Below, piece after piece: positions 34,378-43,837 of a stretch of 64,000 bases of DNA. A program made the translations under genes and the position numbers. The stretch spans positions 196,481-260,480 of the forward strand of contig JANXEN010000001.1 of assembly GCA_025058345.1 (NCBI GenBank), read 5' to 3'. This DNA comes from Sulfolobales archaeon (lineage in GTDB: Archaea; Thermoproteota; Thermoprotei_A; Sulfolobales; NBVN01). Within the stretch, counting starts at the first letter, position 1. The number at the start of each line of letters is the position of its first letter. The notes under the pieces were generated by a model. It had not been told where the DNA came from, did no database searches, and worked only from the letters and a program-made list of their open reading frames with translations.

Positions 34378-35292
34378 CTAGATAGTTGATACTATAAGTC
34401 TGAACTTCTCAAGCAGTTTTAGTGAATCTTCAGCAAATAAGTAAATTAGGTGCTCAAATCCCGGAGGGCCTAAGTCAATCACAGCATCTGGGCTGGATTT
34501 CAACTTCCTTAATTCTTTAGAAACCAATTCAACTATGGTTTCTAAGGTTCTGTATTCGTAAGGACCTATCCTCACAACATTCATCTTAAGTTTATTTAGC
34601 GAATTCTCTAACTCCTTAGAATATTTTATGTTTGCTGCACTTCTAATGTTTGGGAAGTACTTCATCACCTCTAGGAGTATCGTCGCCATGAACCTGCTGC
34701 TACCGTATGTTGGCTGGGATACAGCCTTAACGGTGTTAAACACCTTAACTATACGTCCCGGTATTCCAACCACTTCGAAAATAGTTTTTGCGTTAGGTCT
34801 AGCCTCCACTATGTTCATCCCAACTTCAGGAACTAATACCATGACGTCTCTCATGGTCTCTAAGTTTTCTAGAGCGTACTTAACCCTCTGGACGACTTCA
34901 TCACTAACACCTGGAGTTAAGTAGTAGCATATGTTGCAGTTCTCTAATCCACGAACCAGCCTCCTATGCGCGTTACATAGCTTACCATCCTTAAGTTTAG
35001 TAAGTAGGAATATCGTTAGGTATGATGTAGCATCACCTAACCTCCTACCAATGATGTAATTACTGACAACCTCAATCACATCCTTTACTTCAGCTTCGTC
35101 AAGACCTAATTCCTTAAGCTTTGACATATAGTAATGTTGTTCCTTAGATAGGTATTTAGATATTAATGCTTGTGATACGCATAGTGCTTTAGCTACTTGC
35201 CTCTGGCTCAGTCCTTTATTACTTAAGCTCCACGCAAATAGTGCTTTAATGTAAGGTAACACACTATTTACGACATCAAAGGGGGTAGACAA
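34378..35292 (-). CDS. HTH-ThiN transcriptional regulator (ThiR-like)
   Basis: 304 aa. N-terminal HTH (SNKGLSQRQVAKALCVSQALISKYLSKE, about 24-52), a central Cys-containing region (LCNAHRRL, CNICYYLTPG), and a C-terminal ThiN domain from about 145, with SRFMATILLEVMKYFPNIRSAANIKYS and VIDLGPPGFEHLIY. The pairing is that of ThiR, which senses thiamine phosphate and represses thiamine genes in archaea. No thiamine gene lies next to it, so targets are elsewhere. Confidence 0.82.
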   Translation of the reverse strand: MSTPFDVVNSVLPYIKALFAWSLSNKGLSQRQVAKALCVSQALISKYLSKEQHYYMSKLKELGLDEAEVKDVIEVVSNYIIGRRLGDATSYLTIFLLTKLKDGKLCNAHRRLVRGLENCNICYYLTPGVSDEVVQRVKYALENLETMRDVMVLVPEVGMNIVEARPNAKTIFEVVGIPGRIVKVFNTVKAVSQPTYGSSRFMATILLEVMKYFPNIRSAANIKYSKELENSLNKLKMNVVRIGPYEYRTLETIVELVSKELRKLKSSPDAVIDLGPPGFEHLIYLFAEDSLKLLEKFRLIVSTI

Positions 35293-35318
35293 TTAAGGCA
35301 CCAGGTAATTAGTAGTTG

Positions 35319-36239
35319 TTATTGAGGGACATCGATCTTTAAGTAAGTGGTTAATTCTTTATATCTATTCCTGACGGTTACTTCGGTGACTCCCGCTACT
35401 TGTGCTACATCTTTTTGTGTTCTCCTCTCATCAAGCATCTGAGCTGCGATGTAGACTGCTGCAGCTGCTAAGCCTGCAGGGTCCTTACCTGCGGTTAAGC
35501 CTGACTCCTTAGCTTCTTCAATTAAGTCTATAGCCTTCTTAACAACGCTTCCGCTTAATCCTAATGCTGAGGCAATCCTAGGAACGAAGTCGGAAGGGTC
35601 GGATATAGGTATCTTAATACCTAATTCCCTAACTAGAAGTCGATAGCATCGAGCAACCTCCTTCTTACTAGTTTTAGTGTACTGAGATATCTCATCTAAT
35701 GTCCTAGGTATCTTGTAAACCCTACAAGCAACGTATAGAGCTGCAGCAACGATTGACTCAATAGCTCTACCCCTCACAGCCCCCTTCTCAACAGCCTTCC
35801 TATATATAGATGCCGCATGTTCTTTAACAGCCCTAGGTAAACCTAACTGATCGGCTATTCTTTCCAACTCAGCAGCTGCCTGAGTTATATTTCTATCAAT
35901 ACTGTCCTGTATCCTAGTCCTGATCTGCCACTTCCTCCACCTCATAACCTCTAACCTCCTCTTCAACTCTAACCTCTTACCCATAGCATCTCTATCTCTC
36001 CAATCAATAACCGTTGACAACCCTCCATCATGGATTGTAGGAGATAATGGAGAACCAGTTCTACTACGTTTATCTCTTTCCTCAGGGGTAAAAGCCCTCC
36101 ACTCAGGGCCCTGATCTATTACTCTCTCCTCAATAACCTCACCGGTATTTAGGCAGATATACTCACCCCTACTTTCATCATAAATTATTTTATCGGGCGG
36201 ACATTTAGAGTCTACAACCTTCTCGGGCATGAACATCAC
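35319..36239 (-). CDS. tfb: Transcription initiation factor B (TFB)
   Basis: 306 aa. N-terminal zinc-ribbon position ([21 protein letters not shown]) with only two of the four usual ligands, the B-finger/linker [17 protein letters not shown], then two cyclin folds (about 110-200 and 205-300), each ending in an HTH ([41 protein letters not shown]). It recruits RNAP to TATA/BRE promoters with TBP. The altered ribbon is, from memory, shared with Sulfolobus TFB. TATA GGTTTAAATATG upstream. Confidence 0.96.
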   Translation of the reverse strand: MMFMPEKVVDSKCPPDKIIYDESRGEYICLNTGEVIEERVIDQGPEWRAFTPEERDKRSRTGSPLSPTIHDGGLSTVIDWRDRDAMGKRLELKRRLEVMRWRKWQIRTRIQDSIDRNITQAAAELERIADQLGLPRAVKEHAASIYRKAVEKGAVRGRAIESIVAAALYVACRVYKIPRTLDEISQYTKTSKKEVARCYRLLVRELGIKIPISDPSDFVPRIASALGLSGSVVKKAIDLIEEAKESGLTAGKDPAGLAAAAVYIAAQMLDERRTQKDVAQVAGVTEVTVRNRYKELTTYLKIDVPQ

Positions 36240-36358
36240 CTCATATAAGTAACATATTTAAACCTTACTACCTTTTTAAACTTTACGTTATACTACTTAT
36301 AAATCTTAATGAAAATAAGAAATACTTAAAAACACCCAACACCAAGAAATTACTGAAA

Positions 36359-36432
36359 GCCGCCGTAGCTCAGCCTGGTAGAGCGCCGGCCTTGTAAGCC
36401 GGAAGTCGCGGGTTCGAATCCCGCCGGCGGCT
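36359..36432 (+). tRNA. tRNA-Thr(UGU)
   Basis: GCCGCCG/CGGCGGC acceptor, discriminator T, anticodon loop CTTGTAA, T arm GCGGGTTCGAATCCCGC. No intron and no encoded CCA (CTA follows). TATA-like ACTTAAAAAC lies about 26 nt upstream. Confidence 0.94.
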
Positions 36433-36458
36433 CTAATACAAGTCATTAATTAAATTTC

Positions 36459-36845
36459 CTACGTTGTTGAGGTCTTTCTACCAACTACATTACTTAGAAA
36501 TCTGTAGACGTATTCATCAACTATTATATCGCTATTACTTACTATTATTTTAAGTCCTTCGAATGGGTTTATAGGAGGTTCTGGTAGGCTTGGATCGGGT
36601 TTCTCTCTCCCCACGTAGATCCACTTAATTTTATTGTGTGGTCCTTTAGCTATTCTATACCAATACCTCCCGAAGTAGAGGTACTTAAGATTCAGCTCTT
36701 TTTTAACTACAAAGTGTAGAGGTTTTAAGTAGTAGCCTGTGTCCTTTATTAGTGAGTTGTATTCGTAGATCCTTCGACGGTACGGGAGGAATAACTCCAT
36801 AATTAGTTGGTAACCATCTTTAAGAGTCACATATCCCTTATTCAT
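36459..36845 (-). CDS. Conserved protein of unknown function
   Basis: 128 aa, not recognised. It is rich in Tyr and Lys, with LNLKYLYFGRYWYRIAKGPHNKIKWIYVGREKPDP as the most distinctive stretch. That part looks like a compact beta unit and could bind RNA or DNA, similar in style to small SH3-like proteins. It is the last gene of a minus-strand group after gcvT-gcvH and the next unknown gene, separated from it by 53 bp. Possible role unknown. Confidence 0.6.
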   Translation of the reverse strand: MNKGYVTLKDGYQLIMELFLPYRRRIYEYNSLIKDTGYYLKPLHFVVKKELNLKYLYFGRYWYRIAKGPHNKIKWIYVGREKPDPSLPEPPINPFEGLKIIVSNSDIIVDEYVYRFLSNVVGRKTSTT

Positions 36846-36898
36846 GTACAGCTTACCTCAGAAGCTCGTTAATTGGTGTTATTAATGAAGTCACGCCC

Positions 36899-37336
36899 CT
36901 ACGCTTTAGACAATGATAGAGATTTTAAACTATTTAAGACCTCCTCTATAATCCAATTAACGTAGGTTTCATCAATTCCCTTACTTTTAAGGGATTCCTT
37001 CACATATTTCTCAACTGTTGAGTAGTTCTTGAGTTCCTGATTTATCTTACGCCAGTTAATACCTTTTAAGGCGTTAGCTACTTTATCGTCGTAAGGCAGT
37101 ACACCCTTAATCATTAGAAACGATATTACTGGATAGCCGACGTAGTTCCTGTATAGTGTCCCGTTATCGTTGCTGGAAACCTTACGGGCTTTTAAGTCAA
37201 CCATAACTTTATATACCCTATCACCCACTGATGACGTAACCTCGGCTTCGTAATCGCTTAAAACCCTTACCCTACCATCAGCTACACATCCCAAGGCTTC
37301 TAAGACCTTAACCCTCGGCGGTAGCTTCAGCAACAT
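36899..37336 (-). CDS. Conserved protein of unknown function in gcv operon
   Basis: 145 aa, not recognised. The N-terminal half is a beta-rich part (KVLEALGCVADGRVRVLSDYEAEVTS...YKVMVDLKARKV). The C-terminal half is helical (INWRKINQELKNYSTVEKYVKESL). It abuts gcvH with no gap (start 37336, gcvH stop 37337), so it is almost certainly co-transcribed with the glycine cleavage genes. It could assist lipoylation or be an unrelated passenger. Confidence 0.65.
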   Translation of the reverse strand: MLLKLPPRVKVLEALGCVADGRVRVLSDYEAEVTSSVGDRVYKVMVDLKARKVSSNDNGTLYRNYVGYPVISFLMIKGVLPYDDKVANALKGINWRKINQELKNYSTVEKYVKESLKSKGIDETYVNWIIEEVLNSLKSLSLSKA

Positions 37337-37774
37337 CTACTTCTCACTACTCATAATCTTATTCACATATTCTTCAGGATCCAGTAACTCACTTAGTTCA
37401 TCAGGCTTCAATATCTCGATTTTAAATAACCACCCATCATCGTAGGGATGTGTGTTTACTAGTTCTGGGTGTAGGGTTAAAGCGTTATTAACTTCTACGA
37501 CCTTACCACTTAGAGGTGAGTAAACGTCGCTTACAGCTTTGACGGACTCGATTATAGCTACGCTCTCACCTTTATTGACGTACTTACCTACTTCAGGTAA
37601 CTCAACGTTTACTACCTGTCTTAACTTCTTCTGAGCGTAGTCACTTACGCCGACTACTGCTATGTTTCCGGAGACGCTAATCCATTCATCGCTTTCACTA
37701 TACTTAACGTTTGAGCTTTTCCTAACTAAGTACTCCCCCATAGATGTCTTAACTATTAAGTAGTTATCGCTCAT
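37337..37774 (-). CDS. gcvH: Glycine cleavage system H protein
   Basis: 145-aa lipoyl carrier that shuttles the aminomethyl group between the P, T and L proteins. The lipoyl lysine is Lys79 in IIESVKAVSDVYSPLSG. GDEWISV-like N-terminal strands and the PYDDGWLFKI end are typical. It follows gcvT after 12 bp. No lipoate ligase or L protein is nearby. Confidence 0.96.
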   Translation of the reverse strand: MSDNYLIVKTSMGEYLVRKSSNVKYSESDEWISVSGNIAVVGVSDYAQKKLRQVVNVELPEVGKYVNKGESVAIIESVKAVSDVYSPLSGKVVEVNNALTLHPELVNTHPYDDGWLFKIEILKPDELSELLDPEEYVNKIMSSEK

Positions 37775-37786
37775 GGCTAAACACCT

Positions 37787-38893
37787 CTAAATAAGTGGGA
37801 AGTCAGAGATTTTAACTTCATATCTCTTATCTCTAATGAGAATATCTAAGCTAAAGCCCAGATACGCATGTGAGGTGTTGATGTATCCCATCCCAACACA
37901 TCTCTCTAAGGTAGGTGAGTAAGCACCGCTAGTTACCTCACCAACGACTTCATCACCTGCTAAGATCCTATACCCATGCCTAGGTATTGCCTTAACGTCT
38001 TTCTTCATCTTAAACCCAAACCTAAACCTCTTAACACCTTCCTTATACCTACTCCAAACTTCTTGACAGCCGATGCAGTCCTCCTTACCTCTTGTAAGGG
38101 CGATCCAGTACCGAGCCTCAATTGGGTTTACGTCCTCATCGATATCACTCCCGTAGAGGACGTAGCCCATCTCCGTCCTTAGGATATCGCGGGCCACTAG
38201 ACCTGACGGCCTAACCCCAGCCTCAAGTAACTCACGATAGATCTTAATCCCGTTGGGTATATCAGACAGTATTTCAAATCCGTAGGACCTCACCTCCTCA
38301 CCTGTCCAACCACTACGACTTACTAAGAAGGTTTCTGAGTCACGTAACTTAAGCTTAGGAATGAAATTTAATAACTTCATCGTCTTAACTTCCTCAATAC
38401 CTAACGATTCAAGGACCTCAGGTGATTTAGGTCCTTGAAGAGCTAACAAAACCGTTCTATCGGTTATGTCCTCAATAACTACATCAGATTCAGACATCTT
38501 TAATTCCTCTCTAATCTCCTTCATCCACTGAAGGTTTTTCTCAGTATTAGCTGCATTACACACCATAAGCCATTCATGATCACTTAACTTATAAAGCATT
38601 ACATCATCTTTAATGCCTCCCCTCTTATTGAGTATCAATGCAGGGCCGCTCATCTCTCCCTGTCTTAGCTTGCTTAAGTCTTTAGTGGCGAGTTTTTGAA
38701 GAAATTCATAGGACTTAAACCCCTTTATGACTAATCTACCCATATGGCTAATATCGAAGAGTCCGGCCCTTAACCTAACCTCCTTACACTCGTTGATCGG
38801 GTCTCCAAAGTCCATGGTTATTAACCAACCTGCGAATTGGCCTAAATTAGCGCCATAAGCTTTCTCAACGTCTATTAAGGGTGAACTTCTCAT
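37787..38893 (-). CDS. gcvT: Glycine cleavage system T protein (aminomethyltransferase)
   Basis: 368 aa. It transfers the methylene group from aminomethyl-lipoyl-GcvH to the pterin cofactor, releasing ammonia. Seen: AGLFDISHMGRLVIKG with the catalytic Asp region, LGxYGxxW-like start (YGANLGQFAGWLITMDFG), SRSGWTGE and GLVARDILRTEMGY. It heads the minus arm, divergent from gcvPA across 68 bp, so both arms can share control. Confidence 0.96.
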   Translation of the reverse strand: MRSSPLIDVEKAYGANLGQFAGWLITMDFGDPINECKEVRLRAGLFDISHMGRLVIKGFKSYEFLQKLATKDLSKLRQGEMSGPALILNKRGGIKDDVMLYKLSDHEWLMVCNAANTEKNLQWMKEIREELKMSESDVVIEDITDRTVLLALQGPKSPEVLESLGIEEVKTMKLLNFIPKLKLRDSETFLVSRSGWTGEEVRSYGFEILSDIPNGIKIYRELLEAGVRPSGLVARDILRTEMGYVLYGSDIDEDVNPIEARYWIALTRGKEDCIGCQEVWSRYKEGVKRFRFGFKMKKDVKAIPRHGYRILAGDEVVGEVTSGAYSPTLERCVGMGYINTSHAYLGFSLDILIRDKRYEVKISDFPLI

Positions 38894-38961
38894 TTAAACC
38901 ACAAATGATGTTTTCTTAGAAAATTATTAAGTCCTACTAATTTAGTTAATGGGATTTAAGG

Positions 38962-40350
38962 TTGCCCCACCAATGGATACCTAACTCCTCACCATTTATT
39001 AAGAAATTGTTAATTAACGCTATAGGTATTAAGGAAGTTTCGGATCTCTTCAACGATATTCCGGAGGATTTAATAATAAATAGAGAGTTGAATGTAGGGT
39101 TAGGGAAACCTTTAAGTGAATTCGAGGTTAAACGCCACTTCAAGCAGATAATTTCGAAAAATAAGGTGTTTTCTGAACCACCACCATTTACTGGGGGAGG
39201 TATTTGCGCTCACTACGTTCCATCAGCAGTTAAAAGCATTATAAGTAGGGGTGAATTCTACAGCGCCTACACTCCATATCAGCCTGAAATTTCGCAGGGG
39301 ATTCTGCAGGCACTCTTCGAGTATCAGAGCTTAATCTCTGAGTTATATGGCGTTGATGTAGTTAATGCTTCTATGTATAATGGTAGCACAGCTGCAGCGG
39401 AGGCTATTAGGATGGCTTTAAGAGTTAATAAGCGGAAGAGGGTTTTAATCCCTCTGAACGTGAACCCGGAAGTTTATGATGTAATTAATACTTGGTCTTT
39501 GGGGATGGAAGTCAGTATTGAGAGGGTGGGCTATGACCCACAAACAGGTGAGGTAAGCATTACTGACCTAGAATCTAAGCTTAAGGAAGGGGCAGTGAGC
39601 TCAGTCTATATAGAGTCACCTAATTACTTCGGCTGTATTGAGGTACGTTTAAGGGAGATGATAGACTTAATCCACAGGTACGGTGCGTTAGCTATAGTAA
39701 ACGCGTTACCAATATCTTTAGGTGTTTTAGAAAGTCCTGGTAAATTAGGTGCTGATATAGTTGTTGGTGATGCTCAATCATTAGGTCTTGGCATGAACTT
39801 CGGAGGACCTTCAGCTGGAATTCTAGGGGTTAGGGATGAGAAGTTAGTAAGTCAATTACCTGGAAGGTTGATTGGAGCTACGTCAGATAAGAACGGTAAA
39901 CTAGGTTATGCTATGATCCTTCAGACGAGGGAGCAGCATATAAGGAGGGAGAGAGCAACTTCAAACATCACAACAAATAGTTCCTTAATGGCTATAGCGT
40001 CTGCAGTGTACTTAAGCCTCCTCGGTGCTGAGGGAATTAAAAAAATAGGCGAGTCAATTCTCCTAAGGACTTACTACGCGATTAAGAAGCTATCAGTAAT
40101 TAATGATGTTAAAGCACCTTTATTTCCTGAAGGTAAGTACTTTAGGGAGGTCGCTATAGCGGTTGAAAGAGGTAGTTACAGCGACTTACACCGCAAGATG
40201 CTTGAGAGGGGCTTATTAGGGGGTAAGTATATAGGTAGGGAATTCCCGGAGCTCGGTGAAGCATGTATAATGTGCTTCACAGAATTACACAGTAAGTCAG
40301 ATATAGATCTACTCGCATCACACATTGCAACCTTATTAGGTGGTCATTGA
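38962..40350 (+). CDS. gcvPA: Glycine dehydrogenase (decarboxylating) subunit 1
   Basis: 462 aa, N-terminal half of the split P protein. P protein decarboxylates glycine with PLP and hands the aminomethyl to GcvH. FTGGGICAHYVPSAVKSI, YTPYQPEISQGILQALFEYQ and the MNFGGPSAGILGVR block are typical. A TTG start (38962) is used: no ATG lies between it and the conserved IPNSSPFIKK N-terminus. The stop overlaps the gcvPB ATG. Confidence 0.95.
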   Translation: MPHQWIPNSSPFIKKLLINAIGIKEVSDLFNDIPEDLIINRELNVGLGKPLSEFEVKRHFKQIISKNKVFSEPPPFTGGGICAHYVPSAVKSIISRGEFYSAYTPYQPEISQGILQALFEYQSLISELYGVDVVNASMYNGSTAAAEAIRMALRVNKRKRVLIPLNVNPEVYDVINTWSLGMEVSIERVGYDPQTGEVSITDLESKLKEGAVSSVYIESPNYFGCIEVRLREMIDLIHRYGALAIVNALPISLGVLESPGKLGADIVVGDAQSLGLGMNFGGPSAGILGVRDEKLVSQLPGRLIGATSDKNGKLGYAMILQTREQHIRRERATSNITTNSSLMAIASAVYLSLLGAEGIKKIGESILLRTYYAIKKLSVINDVKAPLFPEGKYFREVAIAVERGSYSDLHRKMLERGLLGGKYIGREFPELGEACIMCFTELHSKSDIDLLASHIATLLGGH

Positions 40351-41879
40351 TGTGGAGGCAAGCCAATTGGGATGAGAAACCTATATTTAAGTTAAGCTCT
40401 TACGGGAAGCCAACTTTCCTCTTCAGCGATACAGCTGAATTCGAGAAGGAGGTAGGCAGCGCCGATAACTTAATACCTAAAGTGATTGCTAGGTCTGAAG
40501 CCCCTAAAATTCCAAACATATCGGAAGTTGAGGTCATCAGACATTTCACGAGGTTAAGCCAGATGAGTTACGGAGTGGATTTAGGTCCTGTCCCACTAGG
40601 TTCATGCACCATGAAATACAACCCTAAAGTATGTGAGGAGTTGGCTAACGATGAAGGTATAACTGACCTCCACCCCTACCAAGATGAAAGCACTGTTCAA
40701 GGTATTTTAGAGATCCTATACCTACTTCAGAAATGGTTGGCTGAGATCACCGGTATGGATGAGTGTTGCCTCCAACCGCCGGCAGGAGCCTCCGGAGAGT
40801 TTACCGGCGCTTTAATGATTAGGAAATACCACCTAGATAGAGGGGAAGGATTTAGAAACGAGATGATAATCCCTGACAACGCCCATGGAAGTAATCCAGC
40901 AAGTGCCGCTATGGCGGGATTTAAAGTCGTTAGAATACCTACATCGAACTCAGGTGAGGTAGATCTAGATGCGCTTAAGGCCGTATTGGGTGACAGGACT
41001 GCAGGGATAATGTTAACTAATCCTAACACTTTAGGGATTTTCGAGAGTAGAATAGTTGAGATAGCTAGTGAGGTACATAAGGTTGGAGGCATTCTATACT
41101 ACGATGGTGCAAATCTTAACGGCATACTCGGCATTGCGCGACCTGGTGATATGGGTTTTGACTTAGTCCATCTCAACGTTCATAAAACTTTTAGCGCTCC
41201 GCACGGTGGCGGTGGCCCGGGTGCTGGAGTGATATGCGCTAAGGGAGAATTAACTGATTATCTTCCAGTGCCTAATGTAGGCTTCGACGGCACCAAATAT
41301 TTCCTAAATTACAGTAAGAGAAAATCGATCGGTAAGATTTCTCAGTTCTATGGCAACGTGATACCGTTAGTGAAGGCATTCATATACCTGCTGTCTTTAG
41401 GTCCGAATATAAGGGAGGTTTGTGAAGTAGCTGTCTTAAACACTAACTACTTCATTAAGTTGATTGACGGAGTAAGAGGTGTTTCAATTCCATACGGTAA
41501 GGGTAGATTCAGGAAGCATGAGGTCGTAATAAGTTTTGAAGACCTACTTAAGGATACTGGAATCAACGCTGAGGAGGTCGCTAAAGCCTTAATAGATAAG
41601 GGAGTATACGCCCCAACCATATACTTTCCGTTAATAGTTAATGAGGCACATATGATAGAATTCACCGAAAGCGAAACTATGGAGAACATAGAACTATATG
41701 CTAAGGTATATAGGGAGATAGTTGAAGAGGCGTATAAGGATCCAGCAAAGCTAAGGAATTGCCCTGAGAACACCTCCATCACTAGGTTAGACCTAGGATT
41801 AGCTAACCACCCACTAACTAGGTCACCAGACTTCAAGTTCTTGGGTAGGTTGAAAGGAGCTGTGCGATCAGACATTTAA
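40350..41879 (+). CDS. gcvPB: Glycine dehydrogenase (decarboxylating) subunit 2
   Basis: 509 aa, C-terminal PLP half of the P protein. The PLP lysine lies in LVHLNVHKTFSAPHGGGGPG; GSCTMKYNPK and NAHGSNPASAAMAGFKV contact the cofactor. The ATG at 40350 overlaps the TGA of gcvPA by one base. Its 3' end overlaps the convergent NAD-kinase-like gene by 4 bp. The A/B split is the form found in archaea and Gram-positive bacteria. Confidence 0.95.
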   Translation: MWRQANWDEKPIFKLSSYGKPTFLFSDTAEFEKEVGSADNLIPKVIARSEAPKIPNISEVEVIRHFTRLSQMSYGVDLGPVPLGSCTMKYNPKVCEELANDEGITDLHPYQDESTVQGILEILYLLQKWLAEITGMDECCLQPPAGASGEFTGALMIRKYHLDRGEGFRNEMIIPDNAHGSNPASAAMAGFKVVRIPTSNSGEVDLDALKAVLGDRTAGIMLTNPNTLGIFESRIVEIASEVHKVGGILYYDGANLNGILGIARPGDMGFDLVHLNVHKTFSAPHGGGGPGAGVICAKGELTDYLPVPNVGFDGTKYFLNYSKRKSIGKISQFYGNVIPLVKAFIYLLSLGPNIREVCEVAVLNTNYFIKLIDGVRGVSIPYGKGRFRKHEVVISFEDLLKDTGINAEEVAKALIDKGVYAPTIYFPLIVNEAHMIEFTESETMENIELYAKVYREIVEEAYKDPAKLRNCPENTSITRLDLGLANHPLTRSPDFKFLGRLKGAVRSDI

Positions 41880-43006
41880 GTAAAACTTAACACCCTAATT
41901 ACCATCTCCTCATTACTACCGACTATCACTCTTATGTAACCCTCTAGCTCTTTATCAATTTCCGGATCACCTGTATCAACCCTAAGATACTTCAACTCAA
42001 GTAACTTATTTCGGGTAGCCACAATAATTAAACTATGCTTCCCGACAATCCTTATAACTTCTGGTGATATTTGCTGATTGCCCCTACCAAGTATGAAGCC
42101 TTGCCTACCTATAGGTGTTAAAAGTATTTTAACATCTCTGTAATCCTTAAGTAGCTCTAATATCCGCCTCTCACTTAAATCCTTACCAACTAAGTTTCCA
42201 TTAAATACAGCATCAACACCTAATAACGTCTTAGGTACGCCTAACCTATCAGCAATGGCCTTAATTGTTGTTCCAGGACCTAAGAGGTATAGAGTATTAG
42301 ACTTCATGACATGCTCGACAACATACTCAGCTACTTCATCCTTATCCGCATCAGAACTTCTGAAGTCCTTAGAGGGGGTAAGTAATTCCTTAGCTTGCGG
42401 TACTTTAGCTATGCCGTAAACCCTAACTTTGATAACGTCATCCTTCAGACTCCTTTCGTCGACATCAGCTACCTCACCTAATTCCATAGATGTTGCGTTA
42501 TTGATGTATGCGGAAACTATTTCCGCAGCCGCTTCAGGACTCATAGCAAATACACCGGAATACATCTTAACACCTGAGGGTACACCGAGTATCGGGATGG
42601 AGCTACCTACAACATCATATACATCTTTAGCGGTGCCATCACCACCTACAAAAACCACTAAATCAACTCCTTCATTAACCATTAACTCACATGAACGTAT
42701 AGTATCGGCCTTCGTGGTTTCACTCCCTATGTCAAGGGTCAATACCTTTACGGATTTAAAGAAATCCTTCGCATAATTCCAACCCATCTGTTTTGGGGGA
42801 ACTATAAGACTTAATTCACCTACACGCTCGCTCAACTTTTTAAGGAATCTAAAAGCTCTGACGGGAGCTACCGGCTTACTTCCCCTCTTTATAGACTCTA
42901 AATAGAGATCACCGTCAGTACCCTTCAAGCCGACGCTACCTCCCATACCGGCTATCGGATTCACTAAGAAGCCTATAGTGAAGTTACTTTCGCCCAACTC
43001 ACACAC
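41876..43006 (-). CDS. ATP-NAD kinase-like protein (COG3199 type)
   Basis: 376 aa. The NAD-kinase/diacylglycerol-kinase fold is shown by IGFLVNPIAGMGGSVGLKGTDG at the start and VVFVGGDGTAKDVYDVVG with the GGDGT motif. The second domain includes LGPGTTIKAIADRLGVPKTLLGVD and TPIGRQGFILGRGNQQ. Family members are described as ATP-NAD/AcoX kinases; whether it phosphorylates NAD is not established. GTG start. It is convergent with gcvPB with a 4-bp overlap. Confidence 0.82.
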   Translation of the reverse strand: MCELGESNFTIGFLVNPIAGMGGSVGLKGTDGDLYLESIKRGSKPVAPVRAFRFLKKLSERVGELSLIVPPKQMGWNYAKDFFKSVKVLTLDIGSETTKADTIRSCELMVNEGVDLVVFVGGDGTAKDVYDVVGSSIPILGVPSGVKMYSGVFAMSPEAAAEIVSAYINNATSMELGEVADVDERSLKDDVIKVRVYGIAKVPQAKELLTPSKDFRSSDADKDEVAEYVVEHVMKSNTLYLLGPGTTIKAIADRLGVPKTLLGVDAVFNGNLVGKDLSERRILELLKDYRDVKILLTPIGRQGFILGRGNQQISPEVIRIVGKHSLIIVATRNKLLELKYLRVDTGDPEIDKELEGYIRVIVGSNEEMVIRVLSFT

Positions 43007-43071
43007 CCACAGGTATAATACTACAGCTACGTTATTAAGAAATCTTAATCGTTTGCCACAATGGTGGTCTT

Positions 43072-43677
43072 ATGCGATGCACTTACTGCCACTCGGTGAA
43101 CGTGATGTGGGATTACGGGAGGGGATGCGTAATATGCGGTGATTGCGGCACCGTATTAGATGTCATATATTACTTTCATCCTACGATAAACCTTCAGGAA
43201 GAACAACCTACTAGGAATTCAAAGTACGCTAGTAATAAACCATCGATAAGCAAACATACGAGAACTTATCTAAGGTTGATGAGGAAAGCTTCTGAGTACG
43301 GCTTAGAGGTGGATAACGAGGTATTTAAGAAGTACTCTTCAGGGGTTTCCCCGTTGATTAAGGTGTTTAAAAAGCCTAATGTAGACCTTAGTAGATTGAC
43401 TGCTGAAGAGCCTGTGAAGATCGTGTTAGATGTTATTAGGAAGTATCCTAGGTTAGCGTCGAGGACAGATAGGGCTAAGGTAGCCTTAGCTAAAATCGCA
43501 TTAAGTATCGTTTCAGAAAGCGATATAGATATTAAGAAGTTAAGTCATGAATTGGGCATCAGTGAAGTACATATACGTAGGTTGCATAGAGTCATTACCG
43601 ATGAGTTCGGATTTTTAAGTGATGTTAGAAGAATAATTATAAATAATGGAGAGGTAAAGTACTTAAACACTACATAA
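43072..43677 (+). CDS. TFB-related short protein (zinc ribbon plus one cyclin/HTH part)
   Basis: 201 aa. A complete N-terminal zinc ribbon (CTYCHSVNVMWDYGRGCVICGDCGTVLD) precedes a helical region (110-185) with a C-terminal HTH-like KLSHELGISEVHIRRLHRVI. It has one repeat instead of the two cyclin folds of the TFB at 35 kb, yet a better-preserved ribbon. It could modulate initiation, act as an alternative factor, or work at special promoters. Note the region between ribbon and HTH is poorly conserved. Confidence 0.6.
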   Translation: MRCTYCHSVNVMWDYGRGCVICGDCGTVLDVIYYFHPTINLQEEQPTRNSKYASNKPSISKHTRTYLRLMRKASEYGLEVDNEVFKKYSSGVSPLIKVFKKPNVDLSRLTAEEPVKIVLDVIRKYPRLASRTDRAKVALAKIALSIVSESDIDIKKLSHELGISEVHIRRLHRVITDEFGFLSDVRRIIINNGEVKYLNTT

Positions 43678-43837
43678 TTAGGAGTAATCCCTTACCGTAA
43701 TACCGGCTGGCATGGTTACTTAAACTGAAGCCCGCTGATGCACTAAGTTCAAGGTGTTGAGATATACATCTTGATATACGATAAGCTTATAAACTCAAGT
43801 GCTCACAATGCATTGATTAGGAGGACTAAATAGAAAG

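Noticed and set aside
35319-36239. TFB zinc ribbon with only two ligands, as a novel defect
   Set aside because: As far as I recall, Sulfolobus TFB has the same CPPDK...YIC form, so this is a clade trait rather than damage.
41447-41875. 142-aa ORF antisense to gcvPB
   Set aside because: Mirror frame of a certain gene.
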